A stretch of 64,000 bases of DNA, from assembly GCF_040276085.1 (NCBI RefSeq), contig NZ_JBELOK010000008.1, forward strand, positions 1 to 64,000. The letters are read 5' to 3'. Made by a program: the position numbers and the translations under genes. The number at the start of each line of letters is the position of its first letter. Within the stretch, counting starts at the first letter, position 1. Under the pieces are notes generated by a model that was given only the letters and a program-made list of their open reading frames with translations, ran no database searches and was not told the DNA's origin. Shown here in pieces: positions 42,433 to 51,739 of the stretch. This DNA comes from Castellaniella sp040276085 (GTDB lineage: Bacteria > Pseudomonadota > Gammaproteobacteria > Burkholderiales > Burkholderiaceae_B).

Positions 42433-43740
42433 TTATGCCGGAGGGTTGAGGCGCAGAGTGGCGCTGGCTGCGTGGGCGTGCAGACCCTCGCCGGTTGCCA
42501 GGGTGGCTGCGATGCGGCCCAGGGTTTGCGCCCCTTGTGCGGATACCTGAATAAGGCTGCTGCGCTTCTGGAAATCATACACGCCCAGCGGCGAAGAAAA
42601 GCGGGCGGTGCGGGCCGTGGGCAATACATGATTGGGCCCGGCGCAGTAATCGCCCAAAGATTCTGAGCTGTAGGCACCCAGGAAAATTGCCCCGGCATGA
42701 CGGATCTGCGGCAGCAGGGCCTGCGGATCTGCGGTGGAGATTTCGAGGTGCTCGGGCGCGATCCGGTTGACCAGCGTGCAGGCCTCTTGAATGCTGGCCG
42801 TGTGAATCAGGGCGCCACGATTGGCCAGGCTGGTGCGCAGGATGTCGGCACGAGGCTGGGTGGGCAGCAGGCGCTCGATGGCAGCTTCGACGGCATCCAG
42901 ATAATCGGCGTCGGGGCATAGCAAGATGGCCTGCGCGAGTTCGTCGTGCTCTGCCTGGGAGAAGAGGTCGATGGCGAGCCACTCGGCCGGGGTGCTGCCG
43001 TCGGCCAGGATCAGGATCTCGGAGGGGCCGGCGATCATGTCGATGCCCACGACTCCGAAGACACGGCGCTTGGCGGCTGCCACATAGGCGTTGCCTGGCC
43101 CAACGATTTTATCCACGGGTGCCAGCGAGGCAGTGCCATAAGCCAGTGCGGCGACGGCTTGCGCGCCGCCCATGGCGAAAACTCGATCGACACCCGCCAC
43201 GGCGGCCGCAGCCAGAACAATGGGGTTGCGCGTGCCGCCGGGGGTGGGGGTGACCATGATGAGTTCGGGTACGCCTGCCACCTTGGCGGGGATGGCGTTC
43301 ATCAGCACCGAGGATGGATAGGCGGCCTTGCCCCCGGGGACGTAAAGCCCGACGCGATCCAATGGGGTGATCTGCTGGCCCAGCATCGTGCCGTCGGGTT
43401 CGGTGTATGTCCAGGTTTCGGCGCGTTGGTGGTCGTGGTAATCGCGCACCCGTTGCGCGGCAGCCTCGAGGGCCTCGCGCTGGTTGGCAGGCAAATTGTT
43501 CAGGGCTGCCAGCCATTGTGTGCGGGGGATTTCGAGCTCTGCCAGCGTATTGGCGTTGACGTGGTCGAAGCGTCGGGTGTAATCGAGCACGGCCGTATCG
43601 CCACGGCTTTGCACGTCTTTCAGGATGTCGCGCACCGTGGTTTCGATGGAGTCATCCTGCGAGGCATCGTATGCCAGCAAAGCGGTGAGCGCCGTGTCGA
43701 AATCGGCAGCGCGGGTATCCAGACGGTTAATGAGAGACAT
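42433..43740 (-). CDS. hisD: histidinol dehydrogenase
   Basis: 435 residues. It oxidises L-histidinol to histidine in two NAD-dependent steps with zinc. Features: VPGGKAAYPSSVLMNAIPAK, DMIAGPSEILILADG, and the zinc and base region APEHLEISTADP. The stop is only 40 bp from hisB, leaving no room for hisC, which relatives usually carry here. Confidence 0.97.
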   Translation of the reverse strand: MSLINRLDTRAADFDTALTALLAYDASQDDSIETTVRDILKDVQSRGDTAVLDYTRRFDHVNANTLAELEIPRTQWLAALNNLPANQREALEAAAQRVRDYHDHQRAETWTYTEPDGTMLGQQITPLDRVGLYVPGGKAAYPSSVLMNAIPAKVAGVPELIMVTPTPGGTRNPIVLAAAAVAGVDRVFAMGGAQAVAALAYGTASLAPVDKIVGPGNAYVAAAKRRVFGVVGIDMIAGPSEILILADGSTPAEWLAIDLFSQAEHDELAQAILLCPDADYLDAVEAAIERLLPTQPRADILRTSLANRGALIHTASIQEACTLVNRIAPEHLEISTADPQALLPQIRHAGAIFLGAYSSESLGDYCAGPNHVLPTARTARFSSPLGVYDFQKRSSLIQVSAQGAQTLGRIAATLATGEGLHAHAASATLRLNPPA

Positions 43741-43847
43741 GACAGCAACAGGGGTGTAAAGGCTTATCTTACCGAATTTGCTGCAGACCGGGGCGTAACG
43801 CCCTGGCCTGGTACCGTAAAGCCGGTGCCAGGCTGCCGTGTGCCAGC

Positions 43848-44513
43848 TTACGCCATCTGTGTAGAGGCCTGGGCAAATGCGTCCAGGAAGGGCTGCAGCC
43901 GTGCTCCTTGCATTTTCAGGGCCGCCTGATTGACGATCAATCGCGAGGAAATCTGGCGGATTTCTTCGACCTCGACGAGGTGGTTGGCGCGCAGGGTGCC
44001 ACCCGAGGAGACGAGGTCGACGATCGCGTCGGCCAGGCCCACCAGCGGCGCGAGCTCCATTGAGCCATACAGTTTGATGATGTCGACGTGCACACCTTTG
44101 GTGGCGAAGTGTTCGCGTGCGGCACGCACATATTTGGTGGCGATGCGCAGGCGTGAGCCCTGACGTACGGCCGCCTGATAATCGAAGCCCTCAGGCGCAG
44201 CCACACACAGCCGGCAGCGGGCAATGTTGAGATCGGTGGGCTGGTACAGGCCGCCCGGGTGCTGGGCCATGTGCTCGTACAGCACATCCTTGCCTGCAAT
44301 GCCGAAGTCGGCCGCGCCGTACTGAACGTAGGTGGGGACGTCCGAGGCGCGCACGATGATGATGCGCAGGTTGGCGGAGTCGGTGGGCAGGATCAGCTTG
44401 CGGGAGGTTTCGGGGTTTTCGGGCACGCCCACGCCGGCAGCGGCCAGCAGCGGCAAGGTTTCTTCGAAGATGCGGCCTTTGGATAAAGCCAGCGTAAGGG
44501 GTGCAAGTGCCAT
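43848..44513 (-). CDS. hisG: ATP phosphoribosyltransferase, short form
   Basis: 221 residues from ATG at 44513 (MALAPLTLALSKGRIFEETL). First and committed step of histidine synthesis. The phosphate-binding loop DAIVDLVSSGGTLRANHL is present. At this length it lacks the C-terminal regulatory domain, so by family knowledge it needs HisZ for histidine feedback; hisZ is not in the window. Located 8 bp after murA and 107 bp before hisD. Confidence 0.97.
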   Translation of the reverse strand: MALAPLTLALSKGRIFEETLPLLAAAGVGVPENPETSRKLILPTDSANLRIIIVRASDVPTYVQYGAADFGIAGKDVLYEHMAQHPGGLYQPTDLNIARCRLCVAAPEGFDYQAAVRQGSRLRIATKYVRAAREHFATKGVHVDIIKLYGSMELAPLVGLADAIVDLVSSGGTLRANHLVEVEEIRQISSRLIVNQAALKMQGARLQPFLDAFAQASTQMA

Positions 44514-44520
44514 GGGATGC

Positions 44521-45774
44521 CTATTGAATGCGTTGGATATTGGCGCCCAGCGCCTGGAGCTTGTGCTCCATGTGTTCGTAGCCGCGATCCAGGTGATAGA
44601 TGCGCTCGACGGTGGTTTCACCCTGTGCCGCCAGCCCCGCGATGACCAGGCTGGCTGATGCACGGAGGTCTGTGGCCATGACGGTTGCGCCCAGCAGTTT
44701 GGCTTGTCCCTGCACAATGGCAGTGTGGCCATCGATTTCGATGTCCGCGCCCATCCGGCAAAGCTCCTGGACGTGCATGAAGCGGTTTTCGAAGATGTTT
44801 TCGGTGATGACGGCGGTGCCTTCGGACAAGGTGTTGAGGGCCATCAGCTGGGCCTGCATGTCGGTGGGAAACCCGGGGTACTCGCTGGTACGAAAGCCTG
44901 TGGCACGAGGGCGACCAGTCATGCGGGCACGGATCCAGTTGTCTCCGAGGGTGATCTCGAGGCCGGTGTCGCGCAGTTTGTCGAGTACGGCGCCGAGCGT
45001 GTCGGGCGCCACGCCGCGCAGGGTGATGTCACCCCCGGTGGCAGCCACGGCGCACAAAAAGGTGCCGGCTTCGATGCGATCGGGCACGATCTGGTGCTGT
45101 GTGCCGTGCAGGCGATCGACCCCCTCGATGACGATGCGGTCGGTGCCGTGCCCTTCGATGTGGGCGCCCATGGCGATCAGTACCCGGGCCAGATCCACGA
45201 CTTCGGGTTCGCAGGCGGCGTTTTCAAGCACGGTTTTGCCTTCGGCCAGTGTGGCGGCCATCAGCAGGTTTTCTGTGCCAGTGACGGTAACCATATCGGT
45301 AAGGATGTTGGCACCCTTCAGGCGAGAGGCTTGCGCGACGACAAAGCCGTGATCAATATGGATACTGGCGCCCATGGCCGCCAGACCCTTGATATGTTGG
45401 TCGACGGGCCGTTGGCCGATGGCGCAGCCGCCAGGCAGACTAACGCGCGCCTGGCCAAAACGGGCCAGCAGGGGGCCCAGCACCAGGATCGAGGCGCGCA
45501 TCGTCTTGACGAGCTCGTAGGGGGCTTCCTGGCTGTGGATATGGGCGGCGTTGAGTGACACTTGCTCTGGCCCGGGGCGTGCGGTGGTGACACCCATGCG
45601 CTCGAGCAGCATAAGGGTGGTGCCGATGTCACGCAGGGCGGGAACATTGCCCAGCAAAAGGGGCTCGTCGGCGAGCAGCGATGCGCACAAAATAGGTAGC
45701 GCCGCATTTTTGGCCCCGGAAATGGTGACTTCGCCCCGCAGGGCCCGACCGCCCTGGATCAGCAGTTTATCCAT
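44521..45774 (-). CDS. murA: UDP-N-acetylglucosamine 1-carboxyvinyltransferase
   Basis: 417 residues. First committed step of peptidoglycan synthesis, adding enolpyruvate from PEP to UDP-GlcNAc. The fosfomycin-target cysteine C117 is in SLPGGCAIGQRPVD, so classical fosfomycin sensitivity at the target is expected. It overlaps the BolA-like gene by 8 bp, an arrangement typical of beta- and gammaproteobacteria. Confidence 0.98.
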   Translation of the reverse strand: MDKLLIQGGRALRGEVTISGAKNAALPILCASLLADEPLLLGNVPALRDIGTTLMLLERMGVTTARPGPEQVSLNAAHIHSQEAPYELVKTMRASILVLGPLLARFGQARVSLPGGCAIGQRPVDQHIKGLAAMGASIHIDHGFVVAQASRLKGANILTDMVTVTGTENLLMAATLAEGKTVLENAACEPEVVDLARVLIAMGAHIEGHGTDRIVIEGVDRLHGTQHQIVPDRIEAGTFLCAVAATGGDITLRGVAPDTLGAVLDKLRDTGLEITLGDNWIRARMTGRPRATGFRTSEYPGFPTDMQAQLMALNTLSEGTAVITENIFENRFMHVQELCRMGADIEIDGHTAIVQGQAKLLGATVMATDLRASASLVIAGLAAQGETTVERIYHLDRGYEHMEHKLQALGANIQRIQ

Positions 45775-46018
45775 TGGCTTTGCTGTCGTTGTATTCGGCT
45801 GGTGTCAGGTTGCGCATCGAGAGGGCGTGGATTTCAGCACGCATGCGATCGCCCAGTGCCTGATAAACGGTGCGGTGGCGCGCCAGGGTATTTTGGCCTT
45901 CGAAGACTTTGCTGACGATCAGGGCTTCAAAGTGGGCGCCATCGCCATAGACTTCGAGATGTTCGCAGTCGAGGTGTTCGGCAATGTATTGGCGGACGAT
46001 ATCGGGGGTCGGCTGCAT
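45767..46018 (-). CDS. BolA/IbaG-family protein
   Basis: 83 residues from ATG at 46018 (MQPTPDIVRQYIAEHLDCEH). The BolA class II fold has GDGAHFEALIVSKVFEGQNT and a conserved histidine in ARHRTVYQALGDRM. The family binds monothiol glutaredoxin with an iron-sulfur cluster. The location directly before murA matches E. coli IbaG (YrbA). The stop is inside murA. Confidence 0.94.
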   Translation of the reverse strand: MQPTPDIVRQYIAEHLDCEHLEVYGDGAHFEALIVSKVFEGQNTLARHRTVYQALGDRMRAEIHALSMRNLTPAEYNDSKANG

Positions 46019-46022
46019 GAGG

Positions 46023-46814
46023 TTAGCTCCGTAGTTTGTAGCCGCGGGCCAGCAGGCGCAGGGCAAACAGGCTGAGGGCAAGGGCGACGGCCAGAACAAC
46101 CGCCAGCCCGTGCCACGGGGATACGTCGGAAACGCTGAAAAACCCGTAGCGGAATCCGTCGATCATGTAGAACACGGGATTCCATCGGGAGACGGCCTGC
46201 CAGAATGGCGGCAGGCTGTGGATGGAGTAGAAAACCCCGGACAAAAAGGTGGCGGGGACGATCAGGAAATTTTGAAAGGCGGCGAGCTGATCGAATTTCT
46301 CGGACCACAGCCCTGCAATCAGGCCCAGTGTGCCCAGAATCCAGCACGACAGCACGGCGAAAACCAGCAGCCAGGCAGGCGCGCTGACAGGTAACGGGAT
46401 GAAGAACAGGGCCACCAGCCAAATACAGGCGCCGACACACAGGCCGCGGACCACGGATGCCACCAGGTACGCCATGAAGATCTGGCGGTACGAGAATGGC
46501 GGCAACAGCACAAAGATAAGGTTGCCTGTGATGCGGCTTTGAATGAGGGACGAGGATGGGTTGGCAAAGCTGTTTTGCAGCATGCTCATCATCATCAGAC
46601 CGGGGATCAGAAACGCGGTGTACGAGAGGCTGCCGTAAACCTGGACGCGGTCTTCAAGGACATGAGAGAAAATCAGCAGGTAAAGCAGCGCAGTGACAAC
46701 CGGCGCGGCAATGGTTTGCGTACCGACCTTCCAGAAGCGCATGAGCTCTTTGTGCAGCAGTGTCGGAAATCCGGAACCCATTGCCGGGCGTGTCTGGGCA
46801 ACGGGGCGGATCAT
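46023..46814 (-). CDS. ABC-2 type exporter permease
   Basis: 263 residues from ATG at 46814, which overlaps the ATPase stop by 4 bp. Six hydrophobic segments with the ABC-2 pattern: LIFSHVLEDRVQVYGSLSYT, then GLMMMSMLQNSFANPSSSLI and NPVFYMIDGFRYGFF. It resembles the E. coli YadH family. Substrate unknown; position beside mla and murA suggests an envelope component. Confidence 0.92.
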   Translation of the reverse strand: MIRPVAQTRPAMGSGFPTLLHKELMRFWKVGTQTIAAPVVTALLYLLIFSHVLEDRVQVYGSLSYTAFLIPGLMMMSMLQNSFANPSSSLIQSRITGNLIFVLLPPFSYRQIFMAYLVASVVRGLCVGACIWLVALFFIPLPVSAPAWLLVFAVLSCWILGTLGLIAGLWSEKFDQLAAFQNFLIVPATFLSGVFYSIHSLPPFWQAVSRWNPVFYMIDGFRYGFFSVSDVSPWHGLAVVLAVALALSLFALRLLARGYKLRS

Positions 46815-47602
46815 AGCTCGGCCTCCAACAGGGAGTCGTCGTGCATGATGTGCACGAAGGCGTCTTCGAGGTCGGTGCCACCGAAGCGGGCCATGAGGGC
46901 CTGGGTGGTGTCGAGGGCAACAATGTGGCCCGCTTTGAGCATGGCGACGCGCCCGCACAGCGCTTCGGCTTCTTCGAGGTAGTGGGTGGTCAGCAAAATG
47001 GTATGGCCAGCCTGGTTGAGGCGGGTGATGAAGTCCCAGAGGGTGCGGCGGAGATCGACGTCGACGCCGGCGGTGGGCTCGTCGAGGATGATGACGGGGG
47101 GACGGTGCACAAGTGCCTGGGCCACGAGTACGCGGCGTTTCATGCCCCCCGAAAGTGCACGCATATTGGTTTCGGCTTTATCCAGCAGGCCGAGGTTTTC
47201 GAGGATTTCGTCGATCCAGTTGTCGTTGTTGCGCAGGCCAAAGTAGCCGGATTGCAGGCGGAGGGTTTCGCGGACGGTGAAAAAGGGGTCGTAGACGATT
47301 TCCTGGGGGACAACGCCCAGGGATTGGCGTGCTTTGCGGAAATCCTGGACGACGTCGTAGCCGCAGACGCGTGCGGTGCCCTGGGTGGCGTGCGCGAGGC
47401 CGGCCAGGATGGAAATTAGTGTGGTTTTGCCGGCGCCGTTGGGGCCCAGCAGGCCAAAGAACTCGCCGTGGTCAACACTGAGGTTGACGTCGGTGAGTGC
47501 CTGAAAGCCGGGTGACGCAGGGCGCCCGGATAAGCGATCACGCAGGGATCGCGGGGGCGGGGCGTAGATTTTGGAGATGTTTTGAAGATCTAGTGCGGGC
47601 AT
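46811..47602 (-). CDS. ABC exporter ATP-binding protein
   Basis: 263 residues. Walker A GLLGPNGAGKTTLISILAGL, signature LSGGMKRRVLVAQAL, Walker B VIILDEPTAGVD and switch histidine in TILLTTHYLEEAE. It resembles YadG. It forms a two-gene exporter with the permease gene downstream. A TATAAT box on the minus strand (47643-47638) lies about 40 bp before its start. Confidence 0.94.
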   Translation of the reverse strand: MPALDLQNISKIYAPPPRSLRDRLSGRPASPGFQALTDVNLSVDHGEFFGLLGPNGAGKTTLISILAGLAHATQGTARVCGYDVVQDFRKARQSLGVVPQEIVYDPFFTVRETLRLQSGYFGLRNNDNWIDEILENLGLLDKAETNMRALSGGMKRRVLVAQALVHRPPVIILDEPTAGVDVDLRRTLWDFITRLNQAGHTILLTTHYLEEAEALCGRVAMLKAGHIVALDTTQALMARFGGTDLEDAFVHIMHDDSLLEAEL

Positions 47603-47830
47603 GGTGGATGCTTGGGCCGAGAAGGGCGCAATCCACCATTATAGGCTGTGTAGGAGGGGGCAAGAAGGCTTGGTTGCCTGGGTGACGTGTGGGCGATATG
47701 CTGCGGTGGTGAAGGGCGGCCGTTTGTTGGCTGATCGGCTGGCTGACTACGGATGGGGCGATTGCTGATCGGATACCAAAACGATTGTCGAGTGGCCGCT
47801 TTGGTTTGCCCGAGATCGATTTATCTGGAT
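47603..47830. other. gap where mlaB would be expected
   Basis: 228 bp between mlaC and the exporter ATPase. I translated the minus strand in all three frames and saw no STAS-domain (MlaB) sequence or remnant. TATAAT on the minus strand at 47643-47638 could be a -10 for the exporter-bolA-murA-his run, with only a poor -35 (TTCTTG) at 17 bp. GCTGATCGG occurs twice. Confidence 0.5.
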
Positions 47831-48481
47831 TTATTGCGCGATTTTGGCGTTAAGTGCCTTGATCAGGCCGTCGATGCCGCTACGGCCGATTTCCTGGGAG
47901 AACTGGTTGCGATAGTTTTGGATCAGCCAGATGCCTTCGACGTTGAGATCGTAGACTTTCCAGCCAGCGTTGGTTTGCTCGAGACGATAATCCACACCGA
48001 TGGGGCTGCTGTTGGGTTGTGAGACCGAGGTGCGTACGACTGCGTCGTCTGCGTTGGGGTCACCCCGAAACGGCGCGACATCGATGGTGGTGTCGGGAGT
48101 AACGCGTGTAAAGGCGCCGCTGTACGTGCGAATCAGGGTGCCGGTAAAGGCTTGTATCAGTGCTTCTTTTTGGGCGTCGGAGGCCTGGCGCCAGTGGCGG
48201 CCGGCGGCCAGACGGGTGGTTTTGTTCATGTCGACGTAGGGCAGGGCGTACTGGCGCACCAGTGCGGTGATTTCACTGACGTCGCCACCGAGTGCCTTGG
48301 GATTGGCTTTGACGGCTTCGAGCATGTTGTTGGCCACAGCGCCCAGAAACGCATTGGGGGCGGCTTTGGGATCAACCGTGTGTTGGGCCTGGGCGGTTGG
48401 CGTGATGCACAGGGCCAGGGTGCTGGCCAGCAGGCAGGACTGAAAGAAAAGACGAAATTTATTGAAAAACAATGACTGCAT
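47831..48481 (-). CDS. mlaC: phospholipid-transport periplasmic protein MlaC
   Basis: 216 residues from ATG at 48481 (MQSLFFNKFRLFFQSC). Signal peptide ends near AQAQHTVDP. The mature part fits Tol-Tol-Ttg2/MlaC: ALVRQYALPYVDMNKTTRLA and the final YRNQFSQEIGRSGIDGLI. It shuttles phospholipid between MlaA in the outer membrane and MlaFED in the inner membrane. Confidence 0.95.
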   Translation of the reverse strand: MQSLFFNKFRLFFQSCLLASTLALCITPTAQAQHTVDPKAAPNAFLGAVANNMLEAVKANPKALGGDVSEITALVRQYALPYVDMNKTTRLAAGRHWRQASDAQKEALIQAFTGTLIRTYSGAFTRVTPDTTIDVAPFRGDPNADDAVVRTSVSQPNSSPIGVDYRLEQTNAGWKVYDLNVEGIWLIQNYRNQFSQEIGRSGIDGLIKALNAKIAQ

Positions 48482-48576
48482 GGTGCGTGCTCCTGGGGTC
48501 GCCGGTGTGTCGGCTGTCCGGTTGGTTTGGCGGATGGCCCGCCCCATGGAAGGTCGGGCCGGCCGATACCAGACCC

Positions 48577-49419
48577 TTAGTTGCTGGGGGCTGCCTCTGG
48601 GTCGTCGTAGACAGGCAGATTGTTGGAGGGTGGAGCAGACGGCTGGCCGGTGCTGTCCAGGGTGTCCTGGGTGCTGGCGTGCTGACTGTTCTCTCTGCTA
48701 TCCAGCATAGCCTTGCGGCGTTGCAAATAGGCATCGCGGATGAAACTGTATTTATCCAGGGCGATTTGATCGACCAGGCGGTCGGCTTCAAGCAGATTGG
48801 CCCGGGTATCGACGATGTACAGCCCGAGAATCGAGTTGCGCACCGGGATGTTGTCGATGGTGAATACGGCTGCGGTGGGAGTAACCGGCGCGGCCAGTGT
48901 TACCGCTGTGCCCACGCCATCGCGGACGGTGCTGGCGCCAAAGAAAGGCAGCACAAAATAGGGCCCTTGGCCAAAGCCCCACACGCCTAGTGTCATGCCG
49001 AAGTCGTTGGGGATCTTGCGGGCGCCGTGCATGCTGGCGACGTCGATACAGCCGCCAAGGCCGACGGTAGAGTTAAACAGGATGCGGCCGAAGGTGTCGA
49101 CAAAATCGCGGCCACGGCCCTGCAGCAGGCTGTTGATCCCAGACCAGACGTCACCCAGGTTGCTGAACACATTATGCACACAGGTGCGCACGGGCCGGGG
49201 AGTGATGGTTTCGTAGCCAGTGGCAATGGGCTTCAGGACAGCACGGTCGACCGCATCATTGAAACTGTACATGCCGCGGTTGTAGGATTCCCAGGGATCG
49301 TTGGGCGAAGGGTTGGGAACCTGTGCGCAGCCAGCCACCAGGGCCGCTGTGGTGACAGCGAGTATGGGTCGTATCCAGCGGGCATGCCGGGCGCGGGCAG
49401 AGGTGGCAGTGAGTTTCAT
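48577..49419 (-). CDS. mlaA: outer-membrane lipoprotein MlaA (VacJ)
   Basis: 280 residues from ATG at 49419. The lipobox LVAGC follows the signal helix, then the VacJ core NDPWESYNRGMYSFNDAVDR, with NLGDVWSGINSLLQGR and TLGVWGFGQGPYFVLPFFG. It removes mislocalised phospholipid from the outer leaflet. A Ser/Gln/Pro-rich tail of about 35 residues is added. It is placed inside the mla run, unlike E. coli. Confidence 0.96.
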   Translation of the reverse strand: MKLTATSARARHARWIRPILAVTTAALVAGCAQVPNPSPNDPWESYNRGMYSFNDAVDRAVLKPIATGYETITPRPVRTCVHNVFSNLGDVWSGINSLLQGRGRDFVDTFGRILFNSTVGLGGCIDVASMHGARKIPNDFGMTLGVWGFGQGPYFVLPFFGASTVRDGVGTAVTLAAPVTPTAAVFTIDNIPVRNSILGLYIVDTRANLLEADRLVDQIALDKYSFIRDAYLQRRKAMLDSRENSQHASTQDTLDSTGQPSAPPSNNLPVYDDPEAAPSN

Positions 49420-49518
49420 GGTAAGCAGCGAGCCGGATCGTGAGGCCTGAGACAAAATATGATGCGCATTGTAACCTCCGTACCCATTTGTGCGGTGTGG
49501 CTGCGGATATGTGGCGGA

Positions 49519-50022
49519 TCAGTGCGCTACGCTGCCTGATGCGGATTCTGGTGCAGCGACTGAGCCTTCTTTTTCGGCTGAGTTGTACAGGAATTTGCTG
49601 ATGAGGTCTTCGAGGACGACAGCAGACTGTGTGAACTTGATGGTGCCGCCATCAGCCAGGGTTTTGTCTTCGCCTCCCGGGGTGACACCGATGTATTGCT
49701 CGCCCAGCAGACCCGAGGTAAGGATGGACACGGAGGAGTCGGTGGGGAACGCGTATTGCTGTTCGAGATCAAGCTGGACGCTGGCCTGAAAGCGTTGGTT
49801 GTCAAAGCCGATGGACGCTACCCGGCCCACCACAACCCCACTGCTTTTTACAGGCGCCCTTACTTTCAGGCTGCCCACGTTATCGAAGTAAGCCTGCACC
49901 CGGTAGGTAGGCGCAAAAGAAAATGAGCTCATGTTGCCGGCGCGCAGGGCCAGAAACACCAGCGCGATCAGGCCCAGCAAAATAAACAGGCCGACCCAGA
50001 AATCAGTTTTTTCTCGTGTCAT
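49519..50022 (-). CDS. mlaD: MCE-domain phospholipid-binding protein MlaD
   Basis: 167 residues: N-terminal helix (about 10-27), then the MCE domain with YFDNVGSLKVRAPVKSSGVV and GLLGEQYIGVTPGGED. Forms the hexameric ring on MlaFEB. It lies 12 bp after mlaE. Confidence 0.95.
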   Translation of the reverse strand: MTREKTDFWVGLFILLGLIALVFLALRAGNMSSFSFAPTYRVQAYFDNVGSLKVRAPVKSSGVVVGRVASIGFDNQRFQASVQLDLEQQYAFPTDSSVSILTSGLLGEQYIGVTPGGEDKTLADGGTIKFTQSAVVLEDLISKFLYNSAEKEGSVAAPESASGSVAH

Positions 50023-50034
50023 GAAAAGGTTTCC

Positions 50035-50820
50035 TTAGTGCGCGAACATCAGTGCGGTGAGCAGAAAATCGAGGCCCAGTACCGCCAGCGCGCCATTGAC
50101 TACCGTGCGGGTGGTGGCTCGCGAGACGCCTTCGGGGGTAGGTTTGGATGTCCAGCCCTGATGCAGGGCGATGAGCGTCACCACCACCCCAAACACCAGG
50201 CTTTTGATGACACCATTGAGTACATCGTCGATCACATCGACGCCGCCTTGCATTTGCGACCAAAAGGCGCCGGGGTCGATGCCGATAAGGACGACACCCA
50301 CGAACCAGCCTCCCAGCACACCGACCATCGAAAAGACCGCGGCCAGGATGGGCATGGCGATGACGCCTCCCCAGAATCGGGGCGCCAGGACGCGGCGGAT
50401 GGGGTCGACGGCCATGACTTCCATGGCGGCGATTTGTTCTCCGGCTTTCATCAGACCGATTTCTGCAGTCAGTGAGGTACCTGCCCGGCCGGCAAACAGC
50501 AACGCGGTGACCACTGGCCCGAGCTCTCGGGTGAGCGAGAGGGTAACCAGCAGCCCCAGAGCTTCTTCGGAGCCATAGCGGTTAAGTGTGTAATAACCTT
50601 GCAGGCCCAGTACAAAGCCGACAAAAAGGCCTGACACGCCGATGATCAGCAATGAGTAGTTGCCGATGAAATGAACTTGCTGGGAGGTAAGGCGTGGCCG
50701 GCGCCACAGGATGCTGCTGCGTGCAAGGATGGCCGCGAACAGGCGCGCAAACCCGCCCAGGCTGGTCAGCAGATTAACGAAGGTGCGCCCCAGTGCAGCG
50801 ATGCGTTGAAATGGCTTCAT
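50035..50820 (-). CDS. mlaE: phospholipid ABC transporter permease MlaE
   Basis: 261 residues. The MlaE family signature covers GRAGTSLTAEIGLMKAGEQI and AMEVMAVDPIRRVLAPRFWG. About five hydrophobic segments. Its start overlaps the mlaF stop by 4 bp (ATGA). Confidence 0.96.
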   Translation of the reverse strand: MKPFQRIAALGRTFVNLLTSLGGFARLFAAILARSSILWRRPRLTSQQVHFIGNYSLLIIGVSGLFVGFVLGLQGYYTLNRYGSEEALGLLVTLSLTRELGPVVTALLFAGRAGTSLTAEIGLMKAGEQIAAMEVMAVDPIRRVLAPRFWGGVIAMPILAAVFSMVGVLGGWFVGVVLIGIDPGAFWSQMQGGVDVIDDVLNGVIKSLVFGVVVTLIALHQGWTSKPTPEGVSRATTRTVVNGALAVLGLDFLLTALMFAH

Positions 50821-51638
50821 GCGGCGCCTCTTCGGGCAGCAAACCAGCGTTCGAAGGCTGGTGTGAGCGGATAGTGAAAGCCGATCGGGCCGTCTGGGCG
50901 CCCCTGCAGGAACTGCTGGAGGTATTCGTCCTGAGCGGCGGACAGCTCGGCAGGGCTGCCGTGGGCCAGCAGCCTGCCCTGGCCAATGAGATAGACGTGG
51001 TCGGCGATAGCAAAGGATTCGGTTACATCGTGCGTGATGAGGATGGTTGCACAGCCAAGCTGGTCTGTCATGTTGCGGATAAGTTGTGCCGTAATACCCA
51101 GCGAGATGGGGTCGAGACCGGCGAAGGGCTCATCGTAGAGGATGAGTTCGGGCTCGAGAACAATGGCACGGGCCAGTGCCACGCGGCGTGCCATGCCGCC
51201 CGAGATCTCGGAGATACGCAGGTGAGCCGCGTGGCGCAGGCCAACAGCCTGCAGCTTGTCGAGTACGCGTTCGAGAATTTGTTGCTCTGAAATACAGGTA
51301 TGCTCGCGCAGCGGAAAGGCGACGTTTTCGAAGACGTCGAGGTCTGTGAACAGCGCGCCGGACTGAAACAGAACGCCCATGCGCTGGCGGGTTTCGCGCA
51401 GGGCTTCGCCGTGCAGGGAGGCGATATCTTGCCCAAAAACGGTGATGCTGCCCGCCTGGGCGAGCAACTGCCCGGTGACGGCGCGCAACAAGGTGGTTTT
51501 TCCTGAGCCTGAACCGCCCATCATGGCCACAACCTGGCCCGGCAGGACTTCGAAATCGATGTCGCGCAGCACGGTGAAGTCGCCATAGCCCAGCGATACG
51601 CCGGTAAAGGTGACAAGAGGTTCGGGACGGTTAGACAT
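50817..51638 (-). CDS. mlaF: phospholipid ABC transporter ATP-binding protein MlaF
   Basis: 273 residues from ATG at 51638 (MSNRPEPLVTFTGVSLGYGD). Walker A MGGSGSGKTTLLRAV, signature ISGGMARRVALARAIV, Walker B ELILYDEPFAGLD and ITHDVTESF. Powers MlaFED(B). In E. coli MlaB stabilises MlaF; that gene is missing from this run. It lies 101 bp after the gltD stop, so the mla genes may have their own promoter. Confidence 0.96.
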   Translation of the reverse strand: MSNRPEPLVTFTGVSLGYGDFTVLRDIDFEVLPGQVVAMMGGSGSGKTTLLRAVTGQLLAQAGSITVFGQDIASLHGEALRETRQRMGVLFQSGALFTDLDVFENVAFPLREHTCISEQQILERVLDKLQAVGLRHAAHLRISEISGGMARRVALARAIVLEPELILYDEPFAGLDPISLGITAQLIRNMTDQLGCATILITHDVTESFAIADHVYLIGQGRLLAHGSPAELSAAQDEYLQQFLQGRPDGPIGFHYPLTPAFERWFAARRGAA

Positions 51639-51739
51639 GAAGTGAGCGGGCTCCGTTCTATGCAGGAGATTGTACCTGCTACCCATCTGGCTGCGGGGTT
51701 TGCCTGCGGCCAGATACCCGCTCGGGGGCGATGAGTGCG

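Noticed and set aside
46841..47419. 192-codon plus-strand frame opposite the exporter ATPase
   Set aside because: Exact antisense of Walker and signature regions of a complete ATPase; a shadow frame.
47497..48022. Short plus-strand frames near the missing mlaB position
   Set aside because: They overlap mlaC and the ATPase in antisense and do not resemble a STAS domain.
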